NCBI GenBank assembly: GCA_036563245.1
Contig: DATCMU010000029.1
Location: 1-64,000, forward strand
Direction: 5' to 3'
Length of the DNA: 64,000 nt
Origin: DATCMU01 sp036563245
GTDB lineage: Bacteria > Pseudomonadota > Alphaproteobacteria > Rhizobiales > Devosiaceae
Below the pieces are notes generated by a model, which ran no database searches, was not told the origin of the DNA, and saw only the letters and a list, made by a program, of their open reading frames with translations. The position numbers were made by a program, and so were the translations under genes. Shown here in pieces: positions 7,323-16,354 of this stretch. How positions within the stretch are numbered: the stretch's first letter is position 1; each line of letters begins with the position of its first letter.

Positions 7323-10300
7323 ATGTGGGAGAGTTTCGAGGCTCGCCTCGATGAAAATGAGCGTGACCGACCCCTGCCGCTGCGCAGGGCGCTTTTCGAC
7401 GTGCTGCGCGGCTCGGGCCTGCGCCTGGGCGGGGGCGTCACCAAAAAAATGGTGTCCTTTGAATTTGGCGCAGGTGAGCGCCTGCTGTGGGAGATGCAGA
7501 ATCCGGCCAACATCTTTCTTCATGCAAAGTGGCGCGATCGCGTCGAGGCGAACGGCTTTGCCAGTGAGGTGCGGTCCTATCAGAGCGGCATGAAGGATGG
7601 TGGGCGGCATTCCGCCCTCAGCCGCGACTGGTCCTTTGGCGATGCTGATTGCATCGTCGTTCGGATCGATAGCGCCGAGGCATTGCGCCGACTGCTCGGG
7701 GCCTTGTTAAATGCTGAAGATGCGTTGGTTCTGAACCCGGCGGCGATCACACGCTGGATCGAGCGGCTTCGCCATTTCTTTCCTGCCCTCGATCGCTTTG
7801 ACCGGCCTGATCCGCATTTCGACGAGGCGGAGCGAACTTATAAGCTTGCGATTGCAGCCGAGCTCAAGGCAGCGATCACGCAACCCGGATCCGATCAGGA
7901 TCTGGCCGATGCCGTAAACACCGCGCTCGCCAAAAGCAATCTGCTGCAATGGCGCGCCTATTGGCCGATGTCGCCGAAGGGTGATGCCGATCGCGAAAAG
8001 CTCTGGCCAGCCTTGCGCGAGTTCGTCGATGCCGCGCTTGGCGCAGTCGACGCTCACGCCTTGGCGCTGGAGGCGTTTGTCAACGCCTGGATTGCGGCCG
8101 TGCCGAACGGAAAGCCCGATCCGGCCCGTCAAATCGGCGAATTCCTGCTCCTGCATCTCGAGCCCGACGAGGGCATCTATATCCGTCATTCAGTACGCCA
8201 GGATCTGTGGCTGGAAGCTGTGGGCAGTCGGTTCCCCGATCACGCGTCGATGGCTGATACCTATCGCGACGAATGGCGCTTCATGAAGGCGGTCCGCAGC
8301 GCTTTCGAGGCTCAGGGGCTGGCACCACGCGACATGATCGATGTGCAAGGAGCACTGTGGGTCGTCCACAATTACAAGGAAAAGGACGCAGCATCCTTTT
8401 CGCGCGAGGCGATCGAGGCGGCGATGGACGCCTATGACAGCTATCGGCAATCGGGCGAGCACGCCGCGATTTTCGACGCCTTCGGCGAGCCGCGCGATTA
8501 TTGGGTGCGCTCGACACGCGACCGACCCAACCGAATCTACCCCTCCAAGCCGATCGTCGGCTTTTTGCGTGGCAAAACGGAACTCAACGGAGGCTGGGGG
8601 CAAAAGTCCGATGCCGCGGCCCAGCTACACAATGCCGGCTACATCATCGTCGATGCAGAGGACGCGCCGGTTTCTTCACCTGAGCGCTATGAACACCTAA
8701 TCACAGGTGCCGACCGCATCCGCCTGTGCGCGCGCAACTATTATATCGAACCGGCTCGCGAGAACGGCGAAGCAGAAGTTGCCATCCGCGCAGGCAAACT
8801 CGCCCACGACATCGGTCTGCACGATCGGCATCCTGCGATTTGCAGCGCGCTCGGGAGCGAGGATTTCCAGAAACTCGCAGAGGTTCCGCCCCCAATGCAC
8901 ACCCTGCCAAATCCCAGCAGTTCCACCGTCTTCACCTATCAGCTCGCCTCGGCGGACGAACCCATGACCTTTGAACCCATGACCGCAATGCCCACGGCCA
9001 CCAACCTCATCCTCTACGGGCCACCCGGAACCGGCAAAACCTACGCCACGGCTTGGGAGGCGGTGCGCCTCTGCTTGGGCGAAAACGCGGCCGAGCCCTT
9101 GCGCTATGACCGCGATGCCCTGATGACCGAGTACCGCCGCCTTACTGGTGAGGGTCGAATCGAGTTCGTCACCTTCCACCAGTCATTTTCCTACGAGGAC
9201 TTCGTCGAAGGGCTTCGGCCGACGACAGGGAGCGAACAGGAAGGTGACGACGAAGGCGCCAGTGCTTCTGGCGGTTTCAGCCTCAAGCCCCATGCTGGTG
9301 TATTCAAGATCATCAGCGAGAGAGCAAGGCTCGACACAGGCGATGCGCCGGCAAAGCGGCTCGACCGTTCGCGCCCGATCTACAAGATTGCTCTCGGTCA
9401 GCGCGGTAGCCAGGAAAGCCGAATTCGGGAAGGCCTCGATGGCGGATTGATCCATCTCGGCTGGGGCGGTGATATCGACTGGTCGGACGAGCGGTACGAC
9501 GATTTCGAAGAAATCCGAAAGGCGTGGAACGAGCAAAAGGATCCCGATGCATCCGGCAAGGATCCCAACATTGAAATGCTCTTCGCGTTTCGGTCCGGCC
9601 TTCAGGTCGGCGACTATGTTGTCATCTCCGATGGCCGTGACAGCTATCGCGCCTTCGGACGCGTGAGCGGCGAATATTATTTTGATGCCGATGCCGACTT
9701 CCATCCGCATCGTCGGAGCGTTGAATGGATCTGGAGAGACGACAACGGAGCGGTGCGCGCACCTTTCTATGCCCGGAACTTCCGCCGTCAGTCGGCCTAT
9801 CGCCTCGATCCAAACAGGATCGATTGGGATGCGCTGGAATCGGTGGTGATCGATCCTAATGCCGAGCGGCCGGCGGCCAGTGCGCGGCCGCATGTCCTCA
9901 TCATCGACGAAATCAACCGGGCCAATATCTCCAAAGTCTTTGGCGAGCTGATCACGCTGCTCGAAATTGACAAGCGGCTCGGTTGCGAAAACGAAGTCAG
10001 AGTTCGGCTTCCCTACTCCGGGACGAGTTTCGGCGTGCCGGCCAACCTGCACATTATCGGGACAATGAACACCGCGGACCGTTCGATTGCGCTGCTCGAT
10101 ACCGCCTTGCGCCGCCGGTTCACCTTCCGCGAGCTGATGCCTGACGTTGAAGAGCTGCGGCGGGCGCTGGCGGCGCGGCAGCTTGATGCCGCAAATTTCG
10201 ACGGGATCGATCTGTGCAAGCTTCTGCGCACCCTAAACGAGCGGATTGAGTATCTTTTCGATCGGGAACACCAGATCGGCCATGCTTACTTCACCGGTTG

Positions 10301-10547
10301 CACGACCCGCGCCGATGTGGACGACGTTATGCGCCACAAGGTCATCCCGCTTCTGGCGGAGTACTTTTACGAAGACTGGTCAAAGGTTGCCGCAGTGCTC
10401 GGCGATGGTGAAGGTGCCAACGGCTCCCGTTTCCTCGAATCCAGACGGTTGGCGGCGCCAACCGGCTTCGCCGATGATGATCTGGGGGGAGACAAGCGGC
10501 GTTGGAGCGTGAAGACCAGCTTTGATTTCTCGGACTTCGCAGCTTGA
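7323..10547 (+). CDS. mcrB: McrB-type AAA+ restriction GTPase with inserted domain
   Basis: Motor subunit of a type IV (McrBC-like) restriction system acting on modified DNA in the cytoplasm. Of 1074 residues, the first 560 form a large N-terminal region of unclear fold, possibly for target recognition. Walker A is LYGPPGTGKT at about 563-572, Walker B IIDEINRANISKVFGE at about 860, the McrB signature GTMNTADRS at about 912, and the arginine-finger region LLDTALRRRFTF follows. Walker A and B are about 290 residues apart, far more than the usual 80-100. The extra part (about 686-850: YKIALGQRG, GGLIHLGWGG, VGDYVVISDG, YRAFGRVSGEY) resembles a PUA/EVE-like base-reading fold. The ATG is preceded by GGAG at eight bases and the stop overlaps mcrC. 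Confidence 0.9.
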   Translation: MWESFEARLDENERDRPLPLRRALFDVLRGSGLRLGGGVTKKMVSFEFGAGERLLWEMQNPANIFLHAKWRDRVEANGFASEVRSYQSGMKDGGRHSALSRDWSFGDADCIVVRIDSAEALRRLLGALLNAEDALVLNPAAITRWIERLRHFFPALDRFDRPDPHFDEAERTYKLAIAAELKAAITQPGSDQDLADAVNTALAKSNLLQWRAYWPMSPKGDADREKLWPALREFVDAALGAVDAHALALEAFVNAWIAAVPNGKPDPARQIGEFLLLHLEPDEGIYIRHSVRQDLWLEAVGSRFPDHASMADTYRDEWRFMKAVRSAFEAQGLAPRDMIDVQGALWVVHNYKEKDAASFSREAIEAAMDAYDSYRQSGEHAAIFDAFGEPRDYWVRSTRDRPNRIYPSKPIVGFLRGKTELNGGWGQKSDAAAQLHNAGYIIVDAEDAPVSSPERYEHLITGADRIRLCARNYYIEPARENGEAEVAIRAGKLAHDIGLHDRHPAICSALGSEDFQKLAEVPPPMHTLPNPSSSTVFTYQLASADEPMTFEPMTAMPTATNLILYGPPGTGKTYATAWEAVRLCLGENAAEPLRYDRDALMTEYRRLTGEGRIEFVTFHQSFSYEDFVEGLRPTTGSEQEGDDEGASASGGFSLKPHAGVFKIISERARLDTGDAPAKRLDRSRPIYKIALGQRGSQESRIREGLDGGLIHLGWGGDIDWSDERYDDFEEIRKAWNEQKDPDASGKDPNIEMLFAFRSGLQVGDYVVISDGRDSYRAFGRVSGEYYFDADADFHPHRRSVEWIWRDDNGAVRAPFYARNFRRQSAYRLDPNRIDWDALESVVIDPNAERPAASARPHVLIIDEINRANISKVFGELITLLEIDKRLGCENEVRVRLPYSGTSFGVPANLHIIGTMNTADRSIALLDTALRRRFTFRELMPDVEELRRALAARQLDAANFDGIDLCKLLRTLNERIEYLFDREHQIGHAYFTGCTTRADVDDVMRHKVIPLLAEYFYEDWSKVAAVLGDGEGANGSRFLESRRLAAPTGFADDDLGGDKRRWSVKTSFDFSDFAA

Positions 10548-11881
10548 TGCCCGCCTACACGGTTCGTGAGTGGGAAAAGCTTGCTTATGGCGAGGCCGAG
10601 GGTCAGATCGCAGTGCATCATGCCGACCGACTGGCGGGGCTGGCGGCCCGATCGGCTTTCGCCGGACGCGGCGGCAGTGGGGTGCTCGAGCATGGCAGGA
10701 ACGCGTTGCGTGCCCGCGGCGTAGTCGGGATTCTGGCCGCGGGCGATGCAAGCCTAGAGATCCTGCCAAAGATCGATGTGGCGCCCGGTGAGACACCCGA
10801 TCGCCAGAACGCCGCAACCCGGAAACGCCTAGTGCATATGCTTGCCATAGCGCTTGATCTCAAGATCGACCTCGGTGTCATTACCGATCTCGCCTGGCAG
10901 CGCGAGACGCTCCTGGAAGTCTTGATCCGCATCTTTTGCGACAAGCTGACCGAGACTCTGCGTAAGGGCATGCCGCGCCGTTATGTCGGGAGCGAAGAAG
11001 CCTTGCCGGCTTTGCGTGGCCAGCTCGACGTGAACCGTCAGTTCACCCGTCATGCGGTCAATCCTTCACGCCTCGCCTGCCGTTTCGATCTTCTATCGGA
11101 AGACACGCCGCTCAACCGGATCATGAAGGCGGCAGTGGTTCACCTGTCTCGCCTCTCGCGGCGCAGCGCCAACCAGAAGCGCCTGCGCGAGCTGGCGTTC
11201 GTTTACGCCGACATCGCCGATGTTCCGGTTCCGGCTCTGCGATGGGACGAGGTCGTCATCGACCGGACCAACCGGTCGTGGCGAGAGCTGTTCGCCATGA
11301 CACGTCTCTTCCTGCATGGCCGCTACCAGACGACGACAGGCGGAACGGGTGAGGGAACCGCGATGCTGTTCGAGATGAACGCACTGTTCGAAGAATATAT
11401 CGGACGGCTGATCGCTCGCGCACTGGCGGGAACTGGACTTACCGTTTCGCTCCAAGGTGGACGCCTGTTCTGCCTCAGCGCGCAGGACAGCGAACGTGGG
11501 CTGTTCCAGACCAAGCCCGACATCTTGATCCGCAGGGGTGGTACCGTAACCCATGTCATCGACACCAAGTGGAAGCGGATATCCTCGCGGATCGATGATC
11601 CCAAGCAAGGCGTCTCGCAGGCCGACGTCTATCAGATGATGGCCTATGCGCAGTTGTATCGTGCGCCTCACCTCACACTACTATATCCGCACCATCCCGG
11701 GTTAGGCGACGAAGAGGCTATTCATGCCCGACACCGAATTACCGGCCAAGAAACCATCCTAGCGACCGCAAGCTTCGATGTGGCCGACGGCGAGGGTGTG
11801 CTTGATCGACTCAAGCGGTTGCTAGTTGATGATGAGTTGCTGCTGGCACTTGATCGCCAACAGACACCAGTCAATTCTTGA
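10547..11881 (+). CDS. mcrC: McrC-type nuclease subunit of type IV restriction system
   Basis: Nuclease partner of the upstream McrB, 444 residues. The C-terminal PD-(D/E)XK nuclease is visible as KPDILIRRGG (about 322) followed by VIDTKWKRI (about 335) and the helix QADVYQMMAYAQLY that completes this fold in McrC proteins. The N-terminal half (REWEKLAYGE, LEILPKIDV, FDLLSEDTPLNRIMKAA) matches the McrC stalk region that activates McrB GTP hydrolysis. The ATG overlaps the mcrB stop by one base (TGATG), so the two are translationally coupled. It is followed 33 bases later by a second McrBC-like pair on the same strand. Confidence 0.9.
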   Translation: MPAYTVREWEKLAYGEAEGQIAVHHADRLAGLAARSAFAGRGGSGVLEHGRNALRARGVVGILAAGDASLEILPKIDVAPGETPDRQNAATRKRLVHMLAIALDLKIDLGVITDLAWQRETLLEVLIRIFCDKLTETLRKGMPRRYVGSEEALPALRGQLDVNRQFTRHAVNPSRLACRFDLLSEDTPLNRIMKAAVVHLSRLSRRSANQKRLRELAFVYADIADVPVPALRWDEVVIDRTNRSWRELFAMTRLFLHGRYQTTTGGTGEGTAMLFEMNALFEEYIGRLIARALAGTGLTVSLQGGRLFCLSAQDSERGLFQTKPDILIRRGGTVTHVIDTKWKRISSRIDDPKQGVSQADVYQMMAYAQLYRAPHLTLLYPHHPGLGDEEAIHARHRITGQETILATASFDVADGEGVLDRLKRLLVDDELLLALDRQQTPVNS

Positions 11882-11914
11882 TGGAACTTCAGATGGTGGA
11901 TCGGGAGGGATAGG

Positions 11915-14395
11915 TTGGCATTCAAGGAAAAACGGTACTTCTTCGCGGTGGGCCAAAAGAGTTTCGAAGCCGGTTCGAGCGCGAACCATTTTTCCACGGT
12001 CGTACCGATCGCGGACGCAAGCGGAGAAATTGTTAACGATCGGCAGGCAGAGTTTCCCAACCGTGGTCGGGCGTGGTGGATGCTGCGCGGCGAGGCGCGC
12101 GTAACCTATGCCCCCCCTGGATGTCTGATCATGGCCGGGATCGAGGATGCGATTGACCTCTCTTCTTCGCCCGACAAAGACATCTACCAGCTTCTGCAAC
12201 CCACGCTTCCTGGTCCGAAGGACCTCATTGAGATCGTGACGCCGGGCTCGGGGGTCTCAGATCCGAATGAGTTACTCGACGATTTCCGGATGCGCTGCGA
12301 CCATGAGCCCACGCGGCACGTCTTGGTCCGGATCGGCGACAACCTATATGGGCCGCTGAAAGTCGAACTCGACAGGCCGGAAAACGATCGCCTAATTGAG
12401 CCAGAGTTCCGTTTGACCAAGCCGGTTGCGCCGCACACTGTCTATATGATTGCTGCGCGCGATGCGGAGGGGCGCCCTGGCCACATCCGACACAGGGTTG
12501 TCGTACAACGTGATGCCAGCAAGCCTAACGATCAGTTTGGGCACACCGTGCAATACGAAGCAGTGACAGGTGCGCTCTATGAAGAACTGCGGGAGGGGGC
12601 TGATGAGGTCGACATTGTCTCCCTGCAAGATGCTGTTCGCCAGATTTCGAGAGATTTCCTGTCCCGGCGTGAACGGCGCGAGTTCCTGGACCGGTTGGGC
12701 CGGTTTGCTGAAGAGGCGCAGTCTTCCCCAACAGTGACCGCACGTGTCCAGCACTTCCTGGATACCCAGGGAAAGGAACTAGATGCGCTGGACCAAATAT
12801 TCGACGTCCTACTTGCGGATGAGAGCTTCAAGCCCAGGATCGATCAGGCGGTCACCGCCGAGGTAGAGCGACGCGTGGACGCCCAAGCTGCGCAAATCGA
12901 CGCGCGGGCAAAAGAACGTATTGCTGAACTTAGCACTAGGTTGGACAAGCTCAAGGCCGAATATGAAGTCGAAAGCGAGAAGTCCGAAGCCGAGAAGGTG
13001 CGCCGCCGCAAGACCCTCGAAGCCGAATTGGAGGCAATGAGGGAAGTCGCGGAGCAGGAACTCAAGGAGAGGCGAGAGGAACTGGGCCGTCAGGAGGAGT
13101 TGATCAGCCAGAGCCTTGAAGCGGTTGCGAGCCGACTTGCGAGCGACCGCACTGGGCTGCTCAACGACTATCTTGCATTGGAGCCACTCCTTCGGCGGTT
13201 GGGGCTCGGTGGGAAGACGAATTCCGACGAGCGGCCGGAACTTCCGTCAGGATCCAAGACGTCGACGCCTACCCTGAGGTTGCCCGACTTCCCCGTTGTT
13301 GGTTCGAATCATGCTCCGCTACCGGAAGAGGACTTCTTCGATAGGTTTGTGTCACATGTCGGGGAATGCGGATTCGTTTTCGACCCCCATGATCTTCTGG
13401 CGTTCCACCTTTCAGCGAAAGAACAGGCACCGGTTATTCTGGGAGGCGTATCGGGTTCCGGAAAGTCCTCTCTGCCAGTCCTGTATGCGGAAGCCCTTGC
13501 CGGACTTGGGTCGGACAAAGGATTCAAGGCGGTGGATGTGAACCCATCCTGGACCAGCCCTTCGGACCTTCTCGGCTATACCGATGCGTTGGAACAACGA
13601 TTCATTCCGGCGGCATCCGGAATGTTGAACCAGATCATCCTCGCTTCCCACGCGCGTAAGTCACTTGGGTCTTCTGCCCCAGTCTACATGGTGTGCCTCG
13701 AGGAACTCAATCTCGCTCAGCCAGAACACTACCTCGCGGACATCATTCAGGCGATATCGCGTGCGCCGGGAAACCAATACATCAGCGTATTCGATCAGCA
13801 TGCGGTGCGGATCGACGATCCGTTCAGACCATTCGCGCAAGTCGAGCTCTCACCAAATCTGATCATCGCGGGGACTGTGAACTTCGATGAAACGACGCGG
13901 CCATTGTCTATGCGCCTCTTGGATCGCTGCAACCTTATTGAGTTTGCGGTCGATGAGCGTTTGCCCGTACTTGGTATGGCCGCGCAGGCAGGGTCGCACA
14001 AAGTCGATGGCCAACCAGTGCTCCAATCCGATAGGGATCGGTGGATGCGGAACACAAACGTACCCGCCCGCGCGATTGAGCTGTTGGGTGAGATACAACC
14101 GGAACTGAACGATCTCGGTTGCGGATTAACTCACCGCCGCCTGACCTCGATTTGCCGTTTCGTGGCAAACGCGCCCGAGCGTCTGTGCAGCTTCGATCAA
14201 GCATTCGACATGCAATTGAGTCAGCGCATCTTGCCTCAGATCCGCGGGCTCTATCGTCCGGGTGCCTTGGAAGCTGTCCGTCGATTGTCGGACAAGCTCG
14301 AAAAGGCCTGCGATGTGCCAAGGACTCTTTCCGCCATCGCCCGACTTGAAGCTGATGCGCGCGCTTCAGATGATATGTTCCTTGGGGACGAATGA
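11915..14395 (+). CDS. Coiled-coil AAA+ protein, divergent McrB (CoCoNuT-like)
   Basis: Probable motor of a second McrBC-related module; 826 residues. The N-terminal part (about 1-290) is beta-rich and of unknown fold. A long charged coiled coil follows at about 308-405 (Glu/Lys/Arg/Leu heptads around KAEYEVESEKSEAEKVRRR). The AAA+ domain has Walker A GGVSGSGKSSLP (about 509), Walker B MVCLEELNLAQPEHY (about 592) and sensor GTVNFDETTRPLS (about 653), where classical McrB has MNTADRS. An extended coiled coil before a McrB-type AAA+ domain is the hallmark of CoCoNuT systems, but the signature loop differs, so that name is an inference. The TTG start at 11915 is supported by GGGAGG six bases upstream. 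The stop overlaps the next gene by four bases. Confidence 0.75.
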   Translation: MAFKEKRYFFAVGQKSFEAGSSANHFSTVVPIADASGEIVNDRQAEFPNRGRAWWMLRGEARVTYAPPGCLIMAGIEDAIDLSSSPDKDIYQLLQPTLPGPKDLIEIVTPGSGVSDPNELLDDFRMRCDHEPTRHVLVRIGDNLYGPLKVELDRPENDRLIEPEFRLTKPVAPHTVYMIAARDAEGRPGHIRHRVVVQRDASKPNDQFGHTVQYEAVTGALYEELREGADEVDIVSLQDAVRQISRDFLSRRERREFLDRLGRFAEEAQSSPTVTARVQHFLDTQGKELDALDQIFDVLLADESFKPRIDQAVTAEVERRVDAQAAQIDARAKERIAELSTRLDKLKAEYEVESEKSEAEKVRRRKTLEAELEAMREVAEQELKERREELGRQEELISQSLEAVASRLASDRTGLLNDYLALEPLLRRLGLGGKTNSDERPELPSGSKTSTPTLRLPDFPVVGSNHAPLPEEDFFDRFVSHVGECGFVFDPHDLLAFHLSAKEQAPVILGGVSGSGKSSLPVLYAEALAGLGSDKGFKAVDVNPSWTSPSDLLGYTDALEQRFIPAASGMLNQIILASHARKSLGSSAPVYMVCLEELNLAQPEHYLADIIQAISRAPGNQYISVFDQHAVRIDDPFRPFAQVELSPNLIIAGTVNFDETTRPLSMRLLDRCNLIEFAVDERLPVLGMAAQAGSHKVDGQPVLQSDRDRWMRNTNVPARAIELLGEIQPELNDLGCGLTHRRLTSICRFVANAPERLCSFDQAFDMQLSQRILPQIRGLYRPGALEAVRRLSDKLEKACDVPRTLSAIARLEADARASDDMFLGDE

Positions 14396-16185
14396 CAAAA
14401 TTCATCATCTTCTCTGGTCGCTCCCCTCTGCTCGAACTACCTCTCGGGACAACTGCGGGTGACAATAGCTTCGAGGTACAGGAGACTGCCCGTATCGGCT
14501 TCGAGGTCGATGACTTCGATGAGCGCGTGCCCTATCAGGTGATGATCGGGGATATGCCCCTGGCTGAAGAGCCCCAGGAGCATCGCACTTGTCTCCGCTG
14601 GCCGGCGTCGCCCTATTTGGATGGGGCTTCCGGCATTACCCCGATCAGCCTTCGCGACAAGGGGAAAGGGATCACTCTTGTGCGATCGCTTGCGCTGGTC
14701 GAACCAAGTAAATTGTCCGCAAGAGCCTACGAAATCATGTTCGATGACATGAGGCGCATCAGCGTCGAACTGCTGCTGGACTTGATTTCCAAGTCGCGAA
14801 GGGCGCTCTCGCGGCGCGCGCCGCCTCGCAACGGCGGAGTGCGACCTCTCACGGCACGTCTCGAACTGGGTCAGATTCGGCGTTTCTGGCAAAGGTTTTC
14901 GTTGATCGTCGCAGCGATCCTCGAAGAGCCGAATGTCGAACTGCGCAACCGTAATGTCATCCGCCGTGCAAAACCCGGAGAAAGGCTGAAAGCTGGCGTC
15001 CTACGGCGTTTCGCCCAACAGGGGCTGAGGGCGCGCGAGGCTGTTCGCTCGGGCGGATTGCTAGAGCTTCCGACGGCGATACCCGACCGCGATACCCGGG
15101 AGAACAGGGTCATGGTTGGATTCATTGACCTTCTCCAACGCCGTGTGGAGCGGAGCCTGAAGCGCGCGAGGGCAGAGCGCGATATGCGCATTGCCAGACT
15201 GCGCAGCTACAGAGCCAACGACACGGCGTTGAAGCGTTTCGTCGAGCGTCGCGAGGAGCCCAAAATCGCGAAGTTGCAGGAGATCATCGAGACTTCTGAG
15301 GGGGTGGCGACGGAGATGCGCAGGGCGATCCGCGGTTTCGAAGTGCCGGTCAAACGAATTGGGTTGCAGGGTTTCCTCGAGAGCTTTGACAGTCCGACTT
15401 TCCGCAGCCATCCGCAATATTCACAGGCTGGGCGGATGATGCATGCCTTCCTCAATAATTCGTCGATTGTCGTGGAGCAAGGCGCCACCGAAGGCGCTAA
15501 GGCCATCGAGACGATCTTCGAGCAATGGGTCTTCTTTCAGGTGTCTGCCGCGATCCAGGCGTCTGGGCTGTCCTGCATTTCGCACAACTCAATATTCGAA
15601 CCGATCGCGCGTGACCGCTTTTCCGTCGATCTGGATCGGAACGCGGCGATAGTCTTTGAAGGGCCGGACAAGCGGATAGCTCGTCTGCGATATGAACCAA
15701 CGATTCTTCCTCGCCAAGCAGCGCAAGGCATGGACTCGCTCTACCGCGGACATTCTGCTTCGCCATGGACACCCGACATTGTTCTGGAGATTCTCGTGCC
15801 GGGCGCCGATCCGCGTGACTATCGCCTTGCGTACGCCGCGGTGATTGATGCCAAGTACACTACGTCGGGAAACGTGTGGGATCGACTCCATAGCATCGAA
15901 AGGTATCGGGAAATAAGGAGTGTCGATACCGACAGCCAGATTACCCGGCAAGTATGGATAGCGGCGCCGATTGCAGCTTCGCTGCAACCTCGCGACGATG
16001 CAGTCACCTGGTCCTTGGAGGGTGAAGTGGGGGCGGATCCGCTTGACGTTATCCTCGGCGTCATCGGAGCGGATCCGGCCGATCCACTTGAGACCGCAAC
16101 GATCTTCAAGGCCCTGATCCTGGGCTTTTTGCAGCATTCCCTTGAGTTTTCAAGGGCTGCAGGTTCTGAGAGGCGGCCCCACTAG
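14392..16185 (+). CDS. DUF2357 / PD-(D/E)XK nuclease, divergent McrC
   Basis: Probable nuclease partner of the coiled-coil AAA+ protein; 597 residues. The N-terminal third matches DUF2357-type stalk regions in layout, with beta-rich VQETARIGFEVDDFDERVPYQ followed by a long helical part. The C-terminal nuclease has TPDIVLEILV (about 459), AVIDAKYT (about 482) and the helix RLHSIERYREI, giving the PD...(D/E)xK pattern. It starts inside the previous gene (ATGA overlap), so the pair is translationally coupled. Its end lies two bases before a palindromic intergenic element that separates it from the oppositely oriented operon. Confidence 0.75.
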   Translation: MTKFIIFSGRSPLLELPLGTTAGDNSFEVQETARIGFEVDDFDERVPYQVMIGDMPLAEEPQEHRTCLRWPASPYLDGASGITPISLRDKGKGITLVRSLALVEPSKLSARAYEIMFDDMRRISVELLLDLISKSRRALSRRAPPRNGGVRPLTARLELGQIRRFWQRFSLIVAAILEEPNVELRNRNVIRRAKPGERLKAGVLRRFAQQGLRAREAVRSGGLLELPTAIPDRDTRENRVMVGFIDLLQRRVERSLKRARAERDMRIARLRSYRANDTALKRFVERREEPKIAKLQEIIETSEGVATEMRRAIRGFEVPVKRIGLQGFLESFDSPTFRSHPQYSQAGRMMHAFLNNSSIVVEQGATEGAKAIETIFEQWVFFQVSAAIQASGLSCISHNSIFEPIARDRFSVDLDRNAAIVFEGPDKRIARLRYEPTILPRQAAQGMDSLYRGHSASPWTPDIVLEILVPGADPRDYRLAYAAVIDAKYTTSGNVWDRLHSIERYREIRSVDTDSQITRQVWIAAPIAASLQPRDDAVTWSLEGEVGADPLDVILGVIGADPADPLETATIFKALILGFLQHSLEFSRAAGSERRPH

Positions 16186-16186
16186 G

Positions 16187-16231
16187 GCACGTTCAGGAAA
16201 AGTGGGTGCCGGTTTTCCGGTTCGAACGTGC
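16187..16231. repeat. RIME-like palindromic intergenic element
   Basis: A nested inverted repeat: GCACGTTC at 16187-16194 pairs with GAACGTGC at 16224-16231, and inside it GGAAAA pairs with TTTTCC. The phrase CAGGAAAAGTGGG...CCGGTTTTCCGG is what I remember from abundant intergenic palindromes (RIME family) in Hyphomicrobiales. The next 60 bases (GATTCCATCAGAAGGTGAC) may be a decayed continuation. It lies between convergent genes and could serve as a transcription end point for both. Confidence 0.55.
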
Positions 16232-16354
16232 GACCGCCCAAAGACAGGACCATGCGTTTTGATTCCATCAGAAGGTGACTTGTTCTGGGGCACTGACTTC
16301 TGCAAGGCGCCCAACCGGTTATTGCCTGCGTAGGCGCGGCGGCCGGTAGAGAGT

